Source: a virus
Reading direction: 5' to 3' (one strand)
DNA: 30,691 bases
IMG/VR virus record: IMGVR_UViG_3300042466_000171
Span: 1-30,691 of that record
Shown here: positions 15,599 through 22,397 of the stretch, one piece after another
How positions within the stretch are numbered: position 1 is the stretch's first letter
Layout of the letters: every line of letters starts with the position of its first letter
Notes under the pieces: generated by a model
Told to the model about the DNA's origin: nothing
Databases searched by the model: none
What the model saw: the letters and a program-made list of their open reading frames with translations, nothing else
Position numbers and translations under genes: made by a program

Positions 15599-16337
15599 TG
15601 TCTTTGTGATTTAATCATTTTCATTTCTAATTCGTTCTTTTGCTTCTCAAATGTTAGGAACGTTAGGCACTGGTTAATTGGTAATTTGGTAATTTCATTA
15701 AATCGTCTAACATCTCCCTGAGCAAGTGCATAGATTGAAGAATACCATCCCCACCGTTTTCCAAACTGGCTTTGTTCAGAATATCCATCTGCGGATTCTC
15801 CACTAAATAATCCATCGTACTTTTCAATAATTCTTTCCCTAAATGCCAAAAAAAAACCACCGCCCCAAGCGTTACGTTTAAAGGTGCATCTTTCATCAGT
15901 TCGCAATACCTTTCACTTCCATCGTACTCCTCAATCAAGTATCGTTCTCCCATTGTCTGTTTAATTGGTCGATAAAGCACCGCCATTGCTCTGTGCATCT
16001 CATCCCAATTTGTAATATAATTGTCCAAGTCCATGTATTCACCGCTTGACATATCATCCAAGTTAGGAATGAACCCAAAGGTCTTTCCGTTCATCTCAAA
16101 CTTTGTCGTTAGCGATGGCAACTGCTTAAACAATCCACCTATTATCTGCGTAGCATCTTCGACATCTTTTTGCCTCATTTGCCCGACGATATTCATGTCA
16201 ATCCCACAAAAGATTTGTATCATCTTGTGGTTTAAGAAATCACTTTCCTCATTCTCGCCTACAATCTTCAAAAACTTCTGATACTGATGTAGCTTTATTT
16301 CGCTTAAATCAGTAGGGATTGAAATCTTTACCTTCAT
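15595..16337 (-). CDS. Tail assembly chaperone GT-like fusion (-1 frameshift product)
   Basis: If ribosomes slip -1 at 15849-15855, residues 1-163 of the gene at 16337 join 84 residues of the overlapping frame, giving 247 residues ending at 15595. That second frame reads on as LAFRERIIEKYDGLFSGESA, then FGKRWGWYSSIYALAQGDVR and LTFLTFEKQKNELEMKMIK. The last segments look like a conserved helical domain, not random sequence, and have no good ATG of their own. The frame ends in ATGA with the next gene. The layout (short protein plus longer -1 fusion just before a tail terminator-like gene) mirrors lambda G/GT. The fusion would recruit the tape measure or tail tube proteins during tail assembly. 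Confidence 0.72.
15663..16337 (-). CDS. Tail assembly chaperone G-like protein (zero frame)
   Basis: The unshifted product is 224 residues. It has a compact N-terminal part (MKVKISIPTDLSEIKLHQYQ, then KTFGFIPNLDDMSSGEYMDL and MHRAMAVLYRPI), which I know from Bacteroidota phage tail modules. After residue 163 it continues as FFWHLGKELLKSTMDYLVEN and ends DDLMKLPNYQLTSA. Both zero-frame and -1-frame endings look protein-like, so the reading-frame overlap is probably functional rather than a sequencing error. It follows the large terminase gene by 31 bases. Assignment as a chaperone rests on the frameshift layout and position; direct homology is not shown here. Confidence 0.72.
   Translation of the reverse strand: MKVKISIPTDLSEIKLHQYQKFLKIVGENEESDFLNHKMIQIFCGIDMNIVGQMRQKDVEDATQIIGGLFKQLPSLTTKFEMNGKTFGFIPNLDDMSSGEYMDLDNYITNWDEMHRAMAVLYRPIKQTMGERYLIEEYDGSERYCELMKDAPLNVTLGAVVFFWHLGKELLKSTMDYLVENPQMDILNKASLENGGDGILQSMHLLREMLDDLMKLPNYQLTSA
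15849..15855 (-). promoter_or_regulatory. T TTT TTT slippery heptamer for -1 ribosomal frameshifting
   Basis: A run of nine T on the minus strand (15856-15848) places T TTT TTT exactly in the X XXY YYZ phase relative to the zero frame, with TTT codons at residues 162 and 163. A GC-rich stretch (GGGGCGGTGG) lies just upstream. I could not identify a pseudoknot downstream by eye. Confidence 0.75.
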
Positions 16338-16368
16338 AATGTATAAACAATTTTGTTAATATTCTGTC

Positions 16369-17571
16369 TTAATAAATATGGTAATTGCCCTGATTTGGAT
16401 TATCTAAATGGTAAATGATGTTATAACGTGCCGAATCAATTCCGTGATTCCAGTCATCTATGTATAGCTTACTTGCCTTATTTAAATAACAATAGTTGTT
16501 AAACTCCTTCGCTAAATTGGTCGATTGCGGATCAAGAATGATTTGGTAGTCTTGCATTCTTACGATTCCAGATTCAATCGTCCCTTTCTTTACTGGTTGA
16601 ATGTTTATTCCTTGATAACGTAAGTCATCAATTAGTCTTGGCTCTGCTGAATCTGCAATGATTAAACCACCGCCAACTTTATCTTTCATTAATTGAGCAA
16701 GAACGTGCGTCTTTAATCCACGTTCATAAATAACTTCTTTGATGTAGATTATCTTCTTAGTCTTGTCAATTGCCACTTCAGTCAACGCATCCGGATCGAT
16801 TGAGAATCCAAAGTCCATCCCGAATGATGTTTGTAAGCCATTAGGATTAAACGTTCCAAACTGCCAATTAGTGAAGACAACTCCTTCCGCTTTATCCAAC
16901 CATCCTCCAAGTATTGCGTGCTGATATTTTTTAGGATTGGTTTCCTTAATCCTTTGTACCTCATCTAAGAATGACTGATCTAAATGCTCAATATTATCTT
17001 CGTAGGTCGTATGGATATAAGTAACGTTTCCCTTTACGCCATTGAATCCACCTTCAACTCCAGCTTGTTCAAAGAATCGTTTATAAATCCAATGCTCTTT
17101 TGTTGTTGGATTAAAAATGATAATAATTCTGTTCTGAACTCCTTTTTGCCGAACTGATAAGTTAATCTTGTCAAATGTAGCCTCCTCCGTTAATTCCTCT
17201 GCCTCCTCAAGCACCCAATCGGTAACACCTTGCAATGACTTTAGATTTGCAGTTTGATCGCCTGACGATGTCTTTAAACCTCTAAAGATTATTTCGCTTC
17301 CTGATTGCTTATTTATTATATCGGTCTTTGTTACTTCAAATTTATCTTCCGATTCCAATAACTGAATTTTTTCTTGAAACTCAGGAATGATTGACAAGTG
17401 AGCCGATGTCATTGTCTGCCGAGTGAACAGAATCTTGTGGCCCTTCTCGAATGAAAGTAAACTTGTGAATGTTCCAACCCCAAATGACTTTGAGCTTCCC
17501 CGACCTCCCGAAATTATAAAGTATCGAGTATCATTGAATAAGGCTTTCCATTTATTGTTTAGGAGAATCAT
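16369..17571 (-). CDS. terL: Terminase large subunit
   Basis: A 400-residue two-domain motor. The ATPase domain has Walker A GGRGSSKS (residues 22-29), Walker B TDWVLEE (117-123, catalytic E122/E123) and the coupling motif FNPTT (153-157). The nuclease domain has GMDFGFSIDPDA (D253), IIADSAEPR (D307) and GIDSARY (D379) as the three metal-binding acids. The segment order is that of Terminase_3/T4 gp17-type proteins. It cuts the DNA concatemer and pumps it into the prohead through the portal. It overlaps the small subunit by 20 bases, so the pair should be translated together. The ATG at 17571 places Walker A close to the start, normal for this group. Confidence 0.96.
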   Translation of the reverse strand: MILLNNKWKALFNDTRYFIISGGRGSSKSFGVGTFTSLLSFEKGHKILFTRQTMTSAHLSIIPEFQEKIQLLESEDKFEVTKTDIINKQSGSEIIFRGLKTSSGDQTANLKSLQGVTDWVLEEAEELTEEATFDKINLSVRQKGVQNRIIIIFNPTTKEHWIYKRFFEQAGVEGGFNGVKGNVTYIHTTYEDNIEHLDQSFLDEVQRIKETNPKKYQHAILGGWLDKAEGVVFTNWQFGTFNPNGLQTSFGMDFGFSIDPDALTEVAIDKTKKIIYIKEVIYERGLKTHVLAQLMKDKVGGGLIIADSAEPRLIDDLRYQGINIQPVKKGTIESGIVRMQDYQIILDPQSTNLAKEFNNYCYLNKASKLYIDDWNHGIDSARYNIIYHLDNPNQGNYHIY

Positions 17572-17926
17572 CCTTGAATTTTACCAAATCACTAAGGTTA
17601 AAATCTTTTACTTCGTGCGTATTATTACTTTCGACGTGCGTCATTGCCAACTGCTTTAATTCGTCTGGCGATGCAATCAGCTTCATTAATCCCATTTGTA
17701 ACGTTGGATTCTCTGACTTGTACCACTTTGAACGCATAGAAACCTTTATTTCGGTTTTTACTTTTGTCAATGAATCTTTTATGGTGTCTAATTTTTCCAA
17801 TTCAAGATTGTAAAATGTTGCTCTTGAGCATGGAAGGTATGCGATGACATCGTCGATGAAGAATAATTTATTCTTTTCGATTGCCTCCAGTGCTTTCTTT
17901 TCTAATTCCTTTGGATTATATGCCAT
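17552..17926 (-). CDS. terS: Terminase small subunit
   Basis: A 124-residue protein directly before terL. The N-terminus (NPKELEKKALEAIEKNKLFF) is followed by a likely helix-turn-helix with AYLPCSRATFYNL, where the second helix would read the packaging site. Residues 55-95 (SLTKVKTEIKVSMRSKWYKS and on) form a basic helical oligomerisation region. The C-terminus is short, acidic and flexible. It selects the phage DNA and hands it to the large subunit. It overlaps the methyltransferase gene by 11 bases. Identification rests on HTH, size and adjacency to terL. Confidence 0.82.
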   Translation of the reverse strand: MAYNPKELEKKALEAIEKNKLFFIDDVIAYLPCSRATFYNLELEKLDTIKDSLTKVKTEIKVSMRSKWYKSENPTLQMGLMKLIASPDELKQLAMTHVESNNTHEVKDFNLSDLVKFKDDSPKQ

Positions 17927-19046
17927 ACGGTTGTCCGTTCTTTTTAATTACTAAGGTTGAATCTAATTTCTGCATTCGGTCAACTATTACTTGACAATAC
18001 CTTGGATCAAGTTCCATTCCATAGCATTTACGATTTAACTGATGTGATGCTACCATTGTAGAACCTGAGCCAAGAAAAGCATCATAAATATTTTTTTTAT
18101 CCGGATTATCTTTCATCGCCATTTCTATTAATGAAATTGGCTTCATTGTTGGATGAACGGTATTCCTTTCTCTTTTCGTTTGCCACACATCACCACGAAT
18201 TGTTTTTTGTCCTCCAAATTTTCCGTGATAGAGAATAATTTCGTGTTGCTTAAAATACTTATCTAAATGCTGAGCTGGATTTACTTTATCCCATACAATA
18301 AATGCTTTTACTGGCTTTTGTAAATCTTCCATAGCTTTTCTAAATAAATGAGAATATTGCCAAGAACAACAAACATAAAAGGTATCGCTATTAACATTTA
18401 AAGCATCGTAAATAAACTGAGTAAAATCTTCATCACTCATTTTATCATTTGCAATTTTATCTCTTTTATCTTTAACTCCTTGATAATCGATATTGTATGG
18501 AGGATCAGTAAAAACCATTTCAATTTTATTGCCACCTAAAACCTTAGCAACCGAATCGCTATCCGTCGAATCCCCACAAAGTAATCTATGCTCTCCAATC
18601 TCAAACAAATCCCCTAACACAATATCCGTTTCAATAGTATCAGGCACATCGTAATTATCTTCCTGTGCCGTTCCTTCGTCCTTAATATCAAATACCGGTA
18701 AATCTAATCCCCAAGCCTCTAATTCATCTGCATCCCATTCATTAGCAATCATATCCCAATCCCATTCTCCTCCGCTTGTATTATCCTTAATCAAAAACTC
18801 CCTTTGCTTGTCCTCTGATAAATCCGTAACGATAACCGGTATCTCTTTAATGCCAGCTTCTTTGCAAGCTCTGTACCGCATATTGCCCCCTAAGATAATC
18901 ATGTCTTTATTGACAACAATCGGACGAATGTCCAACATCTCAGGGAAATCCTTAATTGACTGAACTAACTTTTTAAATTTATCGTCCTTGATTAATCGAG
19001 GATTATTTGGATTTAGTTTAATATCGGTAATCTTTCTTAACTCCAT
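17916..19046 (-). CDS. ParB-domain DNA methyltransferase (N6-adenine type, DPPY)
   Basis: A 376-residue fusion. Residues 1-80 form a ParB/Srx-like domain with ILGGNMRYRACKEAG (51-65). After an acidic linker, a methyltransferase domain has the catalytic motif DPPYN (181-185) and the SAM-binding motif FLGSGST (324-330). The catalytic motif precedes the SAM motif, which is the beta-class order seen in CcrM-like N6-adenine enzymes. It would methylate phage DNA and so protect it from host restriction or mark it for packaging. It sits directly before terS. The ParB-like domain may bring the enzyme to a DNA site or act as a nuclease-like fold; its activity is not predictable here. Confidence 0.88.
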   Translation of the reverse strand: MELRKITDIKLNPNNPRLIKDDKFKKLVQSIKDFPEMLDIRPIVVNKDMIILGGNMRYRACKEAGIKEIPVIVTDLSEDKQREFLIKDNTSGGEWDWDMIANEWDADELEAWGLDLPVFDIKDEGTAQEDNYDVPDTIETDIVLGDLFEIGEHRLLCGDSTDSDSVAKVLGGNKIEMVFTDPPYNIDYQGVKDKRDKIANDKMSDEDFTQFIYDALNVNSDTFYVCCSWQYSHLFRKAMEDLQKPVKAFIVWDKVNPAQHLDKYFKQHEIILYHGKFGGQKTIRGDVWQTKRERNTVHPTMKPISLIEMAMKDNPDKKNIYDAFLGSGSTMVASHQLNRKCYGMELDPRYCQVIVDRMQKLDSTLVIKKNGQPYGI

Positions 19047-19049
19047 AGG

Positions 19050-19238
19050 TTAATTAATTTTATAAACTTCTTCGTGAACTAATTTCCAATAAATCTCGTC
19101 ATCAATCTTTAGCTTCAGCCTTGAAATAATGGTAACAATGTATAAAGTACATTCCTTTGCGAATAATTTGTTTCCACAAAAGTAAACGCAGTTATTAAAG
19201 ATATACCTTGCCATTTCATCTGGCTTCTTATTGTCCAT
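19050..19238 (-). CDS. Small conserved-looking phage protein, 62 aa
   Basis: I choose the ATG at 19238 (MDNKKPDEMARYIFNN), which overlaps the upstream stop by 11 bases, over an earlier in-frame ATG at 19334 that would lie deep in the upstream gene. The protein is helical, with three Cys (CVYFCG and AKEC) and YWKLVHEEV near the end. The pattern KP.E.A..I.N..., then AKE(C)..., then Y(W)..V..E(V) is one I associate with small proteins of Bacteroidota phages, where the middle normally carries Cys. Function is unknown. Confidence 0.68.
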   Translation of the reverse strand: MDNKKPDEMARYIFNNCVYFCGNKLFAKECTLYIVTIISRLKLKIDDEIYWKLVHEEVYKIN

Positions 19239-19605
19239 TCTCCTTATATTCAATGTAAACTTTACGGATTTGACTAATGTAATCTCTCCAGCATGAATCG
19301 CAACTTGTCTGCTCCAAGCGGATATTGAATACATTATAATAAACCTCCGTTAGTCTTCTTTGTTCCATGATGCTAACCGAATGACGATCCATACTGAACC
19401 ATCCTTGCAGATACTCATAATCTTCCTCAGTTAAACAATTAATTTTCTTATATGGAAACAATTGATTCAGCTTCTCCTTCCGTGCATCGCATCCACAATC
19501 CCAACCGATTGCTTGTGCTAACTTTTCAACACCGGCTTTGATTCCAGTTGCCTCTGTGAATTGCTCAATAGTGTCGCCTAATCCTTGTGGTTTTCTTTTT
19601 GCCAT
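19228..19605 (-). CDS. Zinc-site-like phage protein, 125 aa
   Basis: A 125-residue protein. It starts with a basic tail and GLGDTIEQFTEATGIKAGVE. The middle carries DCGCDARKEKLNQLFPY (C37 and C39) and the C-terminus SCDSCWRDYI, so two Cys pairs that could bind one metal ion. The first 60 residues match a small protein I associate with late-early regions of Bacteroidota phages (GLGDTIE and CGCD-RKEKLN). It overlaps the sigma-like gene by 28 bases. It may be a regulatory or DNA-associated factor; I claim no function. Confidence 0.7.
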   Translation of the reverse strand: MAKRKPQGLGDTIEQFTEATGIKAGVEKLAQAIGWDCGCDARKEKLNQLFPYKKINCLTEEDYEYLQGWFSMDRHSVSIMEQRRLTEVYYNVFNIRLEQTSCDSCWRDYISQIRKVYIEYKENGQ

Positions 19606-20048
19606 GTTATTAATTTTTTCTTGCAGTTCTTGATAGTATTGTAAATGCTTGTAAAACTTATGCCTGATTCTCTTGACATCTTACGCATACTAACCCCCTT
19701 ATTTACATAAACCATAAAAAGCATCCTTTCGTAATCTTCCCACGTTTGAATGTAGTCTATAAATGGCTGAGCAAGTTCTAAAACGATGTCATCTTCTTGT
19801 GAATCGAATAATAGGTGTTCAATATCCTTTGTAATTTCTACCTTAATGACTTTCTTATTGTGAAGGTTCATTGTTAATGATCTTAGCGTGAAATAAAAAT
19901 AAGCAAAGTTAGCATCCTTATTTGAATTGATAATCTTAATGTAAGCCTCTTGAACGATGTCCTCAGCGTAGGCAATTTCTCCGAAGCGTTTGACTACCGC
20001 TATCCAGTGCTTATGCTTATCTATCAAATGGTCGATGCTTACCATCAT
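19578..20048 (-). CDS. Sigma-70-like factor (ECF-type)
   Basis: A 156-residue protein. The N-terminal part has YAEDIVQEAYIKIIN (about 27-41), the hallmark of sigma region 2 (DIVQE..IK). The C-terminal part has KGVSMRKMSRESGISFTSIY, a region-4 type helix-turn-helix that would read the -35/-33 box. Size and domain order match ECF-like sigma factors. It lies at the end of the early block just before packaging and tail genes, so directing host RNA polymerase to late promoters is a reasonable inference. The alternative is an anti-sigma-like or HTH regulator. The start at 20048 overlaps the preceding microprotein as ATGA. Confidence 0.77.
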   Translation of the reverse strand: MMVSIDHLIDKHKHWIAVVKRFGEIAYAEDIVQEAYIKIINSNKDANFAYFYFTLRSLTMNLHNKKVIKVEITKDIEHLLFDSQEDDIVLELAQPFIDYIQTWEDYERMLFMVYVNKGVSMRKMSRESGISFTSIYNTIKNCKKKLITWQKENHKD

Positions 20049-20143
20049 TCTTTTCGTTGTGAATAGATTGCGAAAATCATTAATAAGATAAATGCTAATT
20101 CCAAGCCACCGATAATGATTCCCTCAAATACTAAATCATCCAT
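20045..20143 (-). CDS. One-helix membrane microprotein, 32 aa
   Basis: ATG at 20143 to TGA at 20045 gives 32 residues: a short acidic start (MDDLVFEG), one hydrophobic helix (about 9-27) and a polar, charged end (YSQRKE). It overlaps the end of the DUF3310 gene by 8 bases and the start of the sigma-like gene by four (ATGA). It fills the only gap between them. Function is unknown. Confidence 0.62.
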   Translation of the reverse strand: MDDLVFEGIIIGGLELAFILLMIFAIYSQRKE

Positions 20144-20339
20144 GAAATTTATCTATTTCTCTGTTCAAATACCAAACGGCTTTCTCCATGTCAACCTTCT
20201 TATTACCTTTTTTATCTGCTCTTAAGATATACTTAATTGCATTCCCAAGATTAAAATTCAATCCATAGGCATCTATAACATCAATGGCTTCGATTCCATT
20301 GGCTGAATAATGTTCAGGATGATTGACTTGCTCTTTCAT
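20136..20339 (-). CDS. DUF3310 protein, 67 aa
   Basis: A 67-residue protein. It has VNHPEHYSANGIEAIDVIDA near the start, then NFNLGNAIKYILRADKKGNK and KAVWYLNREI at the end. These are the landmarks of DUF3310 (NHP.HY, EAID, G...KYI.R...K, DL.KA.WYL.R.I). The family is common in phages and is sometimes labelled nucleotide kinase without support. Its function is not established. Length is normal for the small version of the family. Confidence 0.9.
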   Translation of the reverse strand: MKEQVNHPEHYSANGIEAIDVIDAYGLNFNLGNAIKYILRADKKGNKKVDMEKAVWYLNREIDKFHG

Positions 20340-20358
20340 TATTACAAAGTTTAGTTTT

Positions 20359-20706
20359 TTATTTTGTAAATTCCAAATCTAATTCGTATTTATTTAATAA
20401 GCTATTTAATTCAGTATTAAGACTTTGCGCCTCCGCATCCTCTAATTTTGTCATCTTAATTCCTAACTTAAAAAACTCAAGCATATTCTTTCCAGCACTA
20501 AAATAGTCATCGCTTACGGTTGTATCTGGATTGTTCTTGTAAAGTTGTTGCTCAATCTTTAGCAGTTCATCCAAAACCATATTTGACTTGTTCTTTAATG
20601 ATTGCTTATTAAATATCGATTGTCTAAAATCGCCTTCAATGTGATCGATTAATGAGTTTAATAAACCCAAGTAAATCATTACGGTTAATTCTTCATCTAA
20701 TTTCAT
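20359..20706 (-). CDS. Hypothetical helical protein, 115 aa
   Basis: A 115-residue, largely helical and rather acidic protein (MKLDEELTVMIYLGLLNSLI, then MLEFFKLGIKMTKLED). It has no Cys or His motifs, no signal peptide and no clear membrane helix, although residues 8-19 are hydrophobic. It overlaps the upstream gene by 14 bases. I do not recognise it. Its size and place among small early genes fit an accessory host-takeover factor, but nothing in the sequence shows that. Confidence 0.7.
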   Translation of the reverse strand: MKLDEELTVMIYLGLLNSLIDHIEGDFRQSIFNKQSLKNKSNMVLDELLKIEQQLYKNNPDTTVSDDYFSAGKNMLEFFKLGIKMTKLEDAEAQSLNTELNSLLNKYELDLEFTK

Positions 20707-20911
20707 TTAAATAGTCTTTTATACGTTTGGTTCTGCAAAATGCTGCGTAACTATAATTTCCTCTGTCTTCTAATATCTGATTCCGATTTAGCTTTAATGA
20801 ATAATGCAGATCGTGAATCGTTTCGCCTTTCATCTTTACTTCCTTTGTCGGCTTGGTCAGTTGCTCATCTATCCAATAGATTGCGTGCAAGTAATTAGTC
20901 TTAATACCCAT
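20693..20911 (-). CDS. Hypothetical protein, 72 aa
   Basis: A 72-residue basic protein (KTNYLHAIYWIDEQLTKPTK, later NRNQILEDRGNYSYAAFCRT). It looks helical with a single Cys. It overlaps its neighbours by 11 and 14 bases, as normal for this operon. I recognise no family. A small nucleic-acid-binding factor is possible from its charge, but this is weak. Confidence 0.68.
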   Translation of the reverse strand: MGIKTNYLHAIYWIDEQLTKPTKEVKMKGETIHDLHYSLKLNRNQILEDRGNYSYAAFCRTKRIKDYLNEIR

Positions 20912-21107
20912 AAGTAAATTCTCTTATGCCACCTTTATCCCAGCAAGGGTTTCCAGTAGTCCATCCGGTTTGGCGCATGATATTCTCATCCCACTTAACA
21001 TAAGTTCCATCGTTGCAATAGCATCCGGTCTTTTTCTTTTCAATTGGTTCAATGTCCATTTCCTCACATGACATTAATCCTAAACATAAAACTAAAATTC
21101 GTTTCAT
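20901..21107 (-). CDS. Small lipoprotein with GCYCNDGTY motif, 68 aa
   Basis: A 68-residue protein with a short lipoprotein signal peptide (MKRILVLCLGLMSC, lipidated C14) and a mature part of about 55 residues. The mature part starts acidic (EEMDIEPIE) and then has GCYCNDGTYVKWDE and a later C (NPCWDKGG). The GC.C.DGTY core is also in the head-operon protein at 6056-6244. In Bacteroidota, acidic residues after the lipid Cys can act as surface export signals, so surface exposure is conceivable. A phage lipoprotein in the early region could act in superinfection exclusion; this is inference. Confidence 0.66.
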   Translation of the reverse strand: MKRILVLCLGLMSCEEMDIEPIEKKKTGCYCNDGTYVKWDENIMRQTGWTTGNPCWDKGGIREFTYGY

Positions 21108-21349
21108 AAACTTAAATATTTATTGATTGCTTTAACTGATTCCTCTAATGTCTTTACCTCTTCAATCTTAAATTCAAAACCTTTCCAATTGTTAATCGGT
21201 AATTCATAGAATTTTAAAATCAAGTAATGATAGCCTCCGCTTGCTCTGAGGATCATGTAGTTTTCCGTATCCTGATATTTCATAAACGGAATGTTATTAT
21301 CGGTCAGGTGTTTTTTAACCTTTGCGATTTGGCTTATAATGTTTCTCAT
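21104..21349 (-). CDS. Hypothetical protein, 81 aa
   Basis: An 81-residue alpha/beta protein with a helical start (QIAKVKKHLTDNNIPFMKYQ), a central beta part with MILRASGGYHYLILKFYEL, and a C-terminal helix (TLEESVKAINKYLSL). It overlaps the lipoprotein gene by 4 bases (ATGA). I recognise no family. The pattern helix-strand-strand-helix suggests a small compact fold. Confidence 0.68.
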   Translation of the reverse strand: MRNIISQIAKVKKHLTDNNIPFMKYQDTENYMILRASGGYHYLILKFYELPINNWKGFEFKIEEVKTLEESVKAINKYLSL

Positions 21350-21539
21350 ATTTTCTTAAAATTAGGTATCCTAAATTTGTTTGTCGTAATCTCAATGTCT
21401 TTTTGCAATAATCGCAGATAACGTTTAACTCCGCTACGTTGCTTGTCATATTCCAAAGGTAATGGATGACCTCTGCCTTTTGCTCTTTCAAACAAAACGG
21501 ACAATTCAATTCGTCATTTCTTATCCACTTGTGGCCCAT
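21315..21539 (-). CDS. Zinc-ribbon protein, 74 aa
   Basis: A 74-residue protein with CPFC at residues 13-16 and CDYC at about 42-45, the two knuckles of a zinc ribbon about 25 residues apart. The end is strongly basic (RKYEKHYKPNRKG). A short one-ribbon protein of this type could bind nucleic acid or RNA polymerase. It overlaps the next gene by 35 bases and the previous gene by one. Function beyond zinc binding is not predictable. Confidence 0.72.
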   Translation of the reverse strand: MGHKWIRNDELNCPFCLKEQKAEVIHYLWNMTSNVAELNVICDYCKKTLRLRQTNLGYLILRKYEKHYKPNRKG

Positions 21540-21724
21540 TACTTTTTAAATCCGTAGTAAGTGCATCCGTAAACTTGCCAAGTAGAATCAAAATTATCAT
21601 CAAATATCTCGATTGTATCTTTTGCGATATAAGCCACTTTCTTTGTCTTCTTAGGGTAATCCATTGCGATTAACAAATAAATCATTCCTAAGCCATATAT
21701 GGCCGTTAAAATCTTCTTTATCAT
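21539..21724 (-). CDS. Small membrane-anchored protein, 61 aa
   Basis: A 61-residue protein. A basic start (MIKKI) and a hydrophobic helix (about 6-22, LTAIYGLGMIYLLIA) form an uncleaved anchor or signal, followed by a short polar domain (KDTIEIFDDNFDSTWQVYG) with one Cys. It would have its C-terminus outside the inner membrane. Unknown function, one of several small membrane proteins in the early block. Confidence 0.66.
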   Translation of the reverse strand: MIKKILTAIYGLGMIYLLIAMDYPKKTKKVAYIAKDTIEIFDDNFDSTWQVYGCTYYGFKK

Positions 21725-22062
21725 CTTATTTTCTTATAGGTTTCTAAACATTTAATTAAATCGTCTAAACTTCTGACAAGTTCGTAGCAATATCCTGAAT
21801 CAAAAGCCAATTTCTCAAAATCCTTTTGTGATTCTTGTTGTCTTCCAGTGCTAGTCTTTACCTCGATAAATAATCCGTTAAATATCTTATTTGGAATCAT
21901 TAAAAATAAATCAGCAACTCCGGCCTTAACTCCTTCGGCTTTCAGCTTCTTAGCGACTATTACATTGCGGAGGCCACCATTAGGGATTGCAAAGAAAGGA
22001 ACTTTAATTAAATCAAGATATTGGCAGATTGCCACTTGGATTGCGTGTTCTTGAGATTTCAT
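21721..22062 (-). CDS. VRR-NUC domain nuclease
   Basis: A 113-residue protein that covers a complete VRR-NUC domain. An N-terminal helix with E5 (SQEHAIQVAICQYL) is followed by the IPNGG turn, the segment GVKAGVADLFLMIP with the metal-binding Asp, IEVKTSTGRQQESQ with the Glu-x-Lys pair, and a final helix. These are the family landmarks. VRR-NUC proteins of phages are Holliday-junction-type or structure-specific endonucleases. It probably resolves branched DNA made by ERF-driven recombination before packaging. It overlaps the microprotein upstream as ATGA. Confidence 0.92.
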   Translation of the reverse strand: MKSQEHAIQVAICQYLDLIKVPFFAIPNGGLRNVIVAKKLKAEGVKAGVADLFLMIPNKIFNGLFIEVKTSTGRQQESQKDFEKLAFDSGYCYELVRSLDDLIKCLETYKKIR

Positions 22063-22178
22063 TGATTGAATAAGTTATAAATGATTGCTGAAATCATTAT
22101 TGTTCCCGATATTACTAAAATAATCAGTAATTCCCAAAAACTTTTTTTAGGATTTTTAAACTCCGTAGGTCTTGTCAT
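22059..22178 (-). CDS. One-helix membrane microprotein, 39 aa
   Basis: ATG at 22178 to TGA at 22059 gives 39 residues. A basic N-terminal part (MTRPTEFKNPKKSFWE) is followed by one hydrophobic helix (LLIILVISGTIMISAIIY) and a polar end (NLFNQ). It overlaps the upstream gene by 23 bases and the nuclease start by four (ATGA). Topology would put the N-terminus in the cytoplasm. Function is unknown. Confidence 0.63.
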   Translation of the reverse strand: MTRPTEFKNPKKSFWELLIILVISGTIMISAIIYNLFNQ

Positions 22179-22395
22179 AGTATGTGTCGGCTAATTCTTC
22201 TGTCATATAATGTCCTGATTTCCAGCATCCTTCTCTGAACGCTTGCTTAATAACTGCCTCCTCGTCATCGAGAAGAATAGTTAATTTGTCTTTGAATAGT
22301 TGGTAAACCATTCTGCGATTGACCTCTATGTGATCAATTCTTAAAACATCATCGACCTCGTCGATTAACTTTTGGATTGTTGTTTTGCTTTTCAT
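22156..22395 (-). CDS. Hypothetical protein, 79 aa
   Basis: I choose the ATG at 22395 (MKSKTTIQKLIDEVDD), which follows the methyltransferase stop by two bases, over an upstream ATG at 22446 inside that gene. The protein is 79 residues: two helices, then EEAVIKQAFREGCWKSGHYM and ADTYYDKTYGV. An A..EG......... YY..TYG ending is one I associate with small phage proteins of unknown function. No catalytic motif is seen. Confidence 0.68.
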   Translation of the reverse strand: MKSKTTIQKLIDEVDDVLRIDHIEVNRRMVYQLFKDKLTILLDDEEAVIKQAFREGCWKSGHYMTEELADTYYDKTYGV

Positions 22396-22397
22396 TG

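Noticed and set aside
15848-15856. Sequencing error in the nine-T run as the reason for the split frame
   Set aside because: Both downstream frames look protein-like, the heptamer is in correct phase, and gene order fits a G/GT pair. It cannot be excluded without reads.
16782-16964. 60-codon minus-strand frame within terL
   Set aside because: Overlaps the terminase nuclease region in another frame and has no motif; a shadow.
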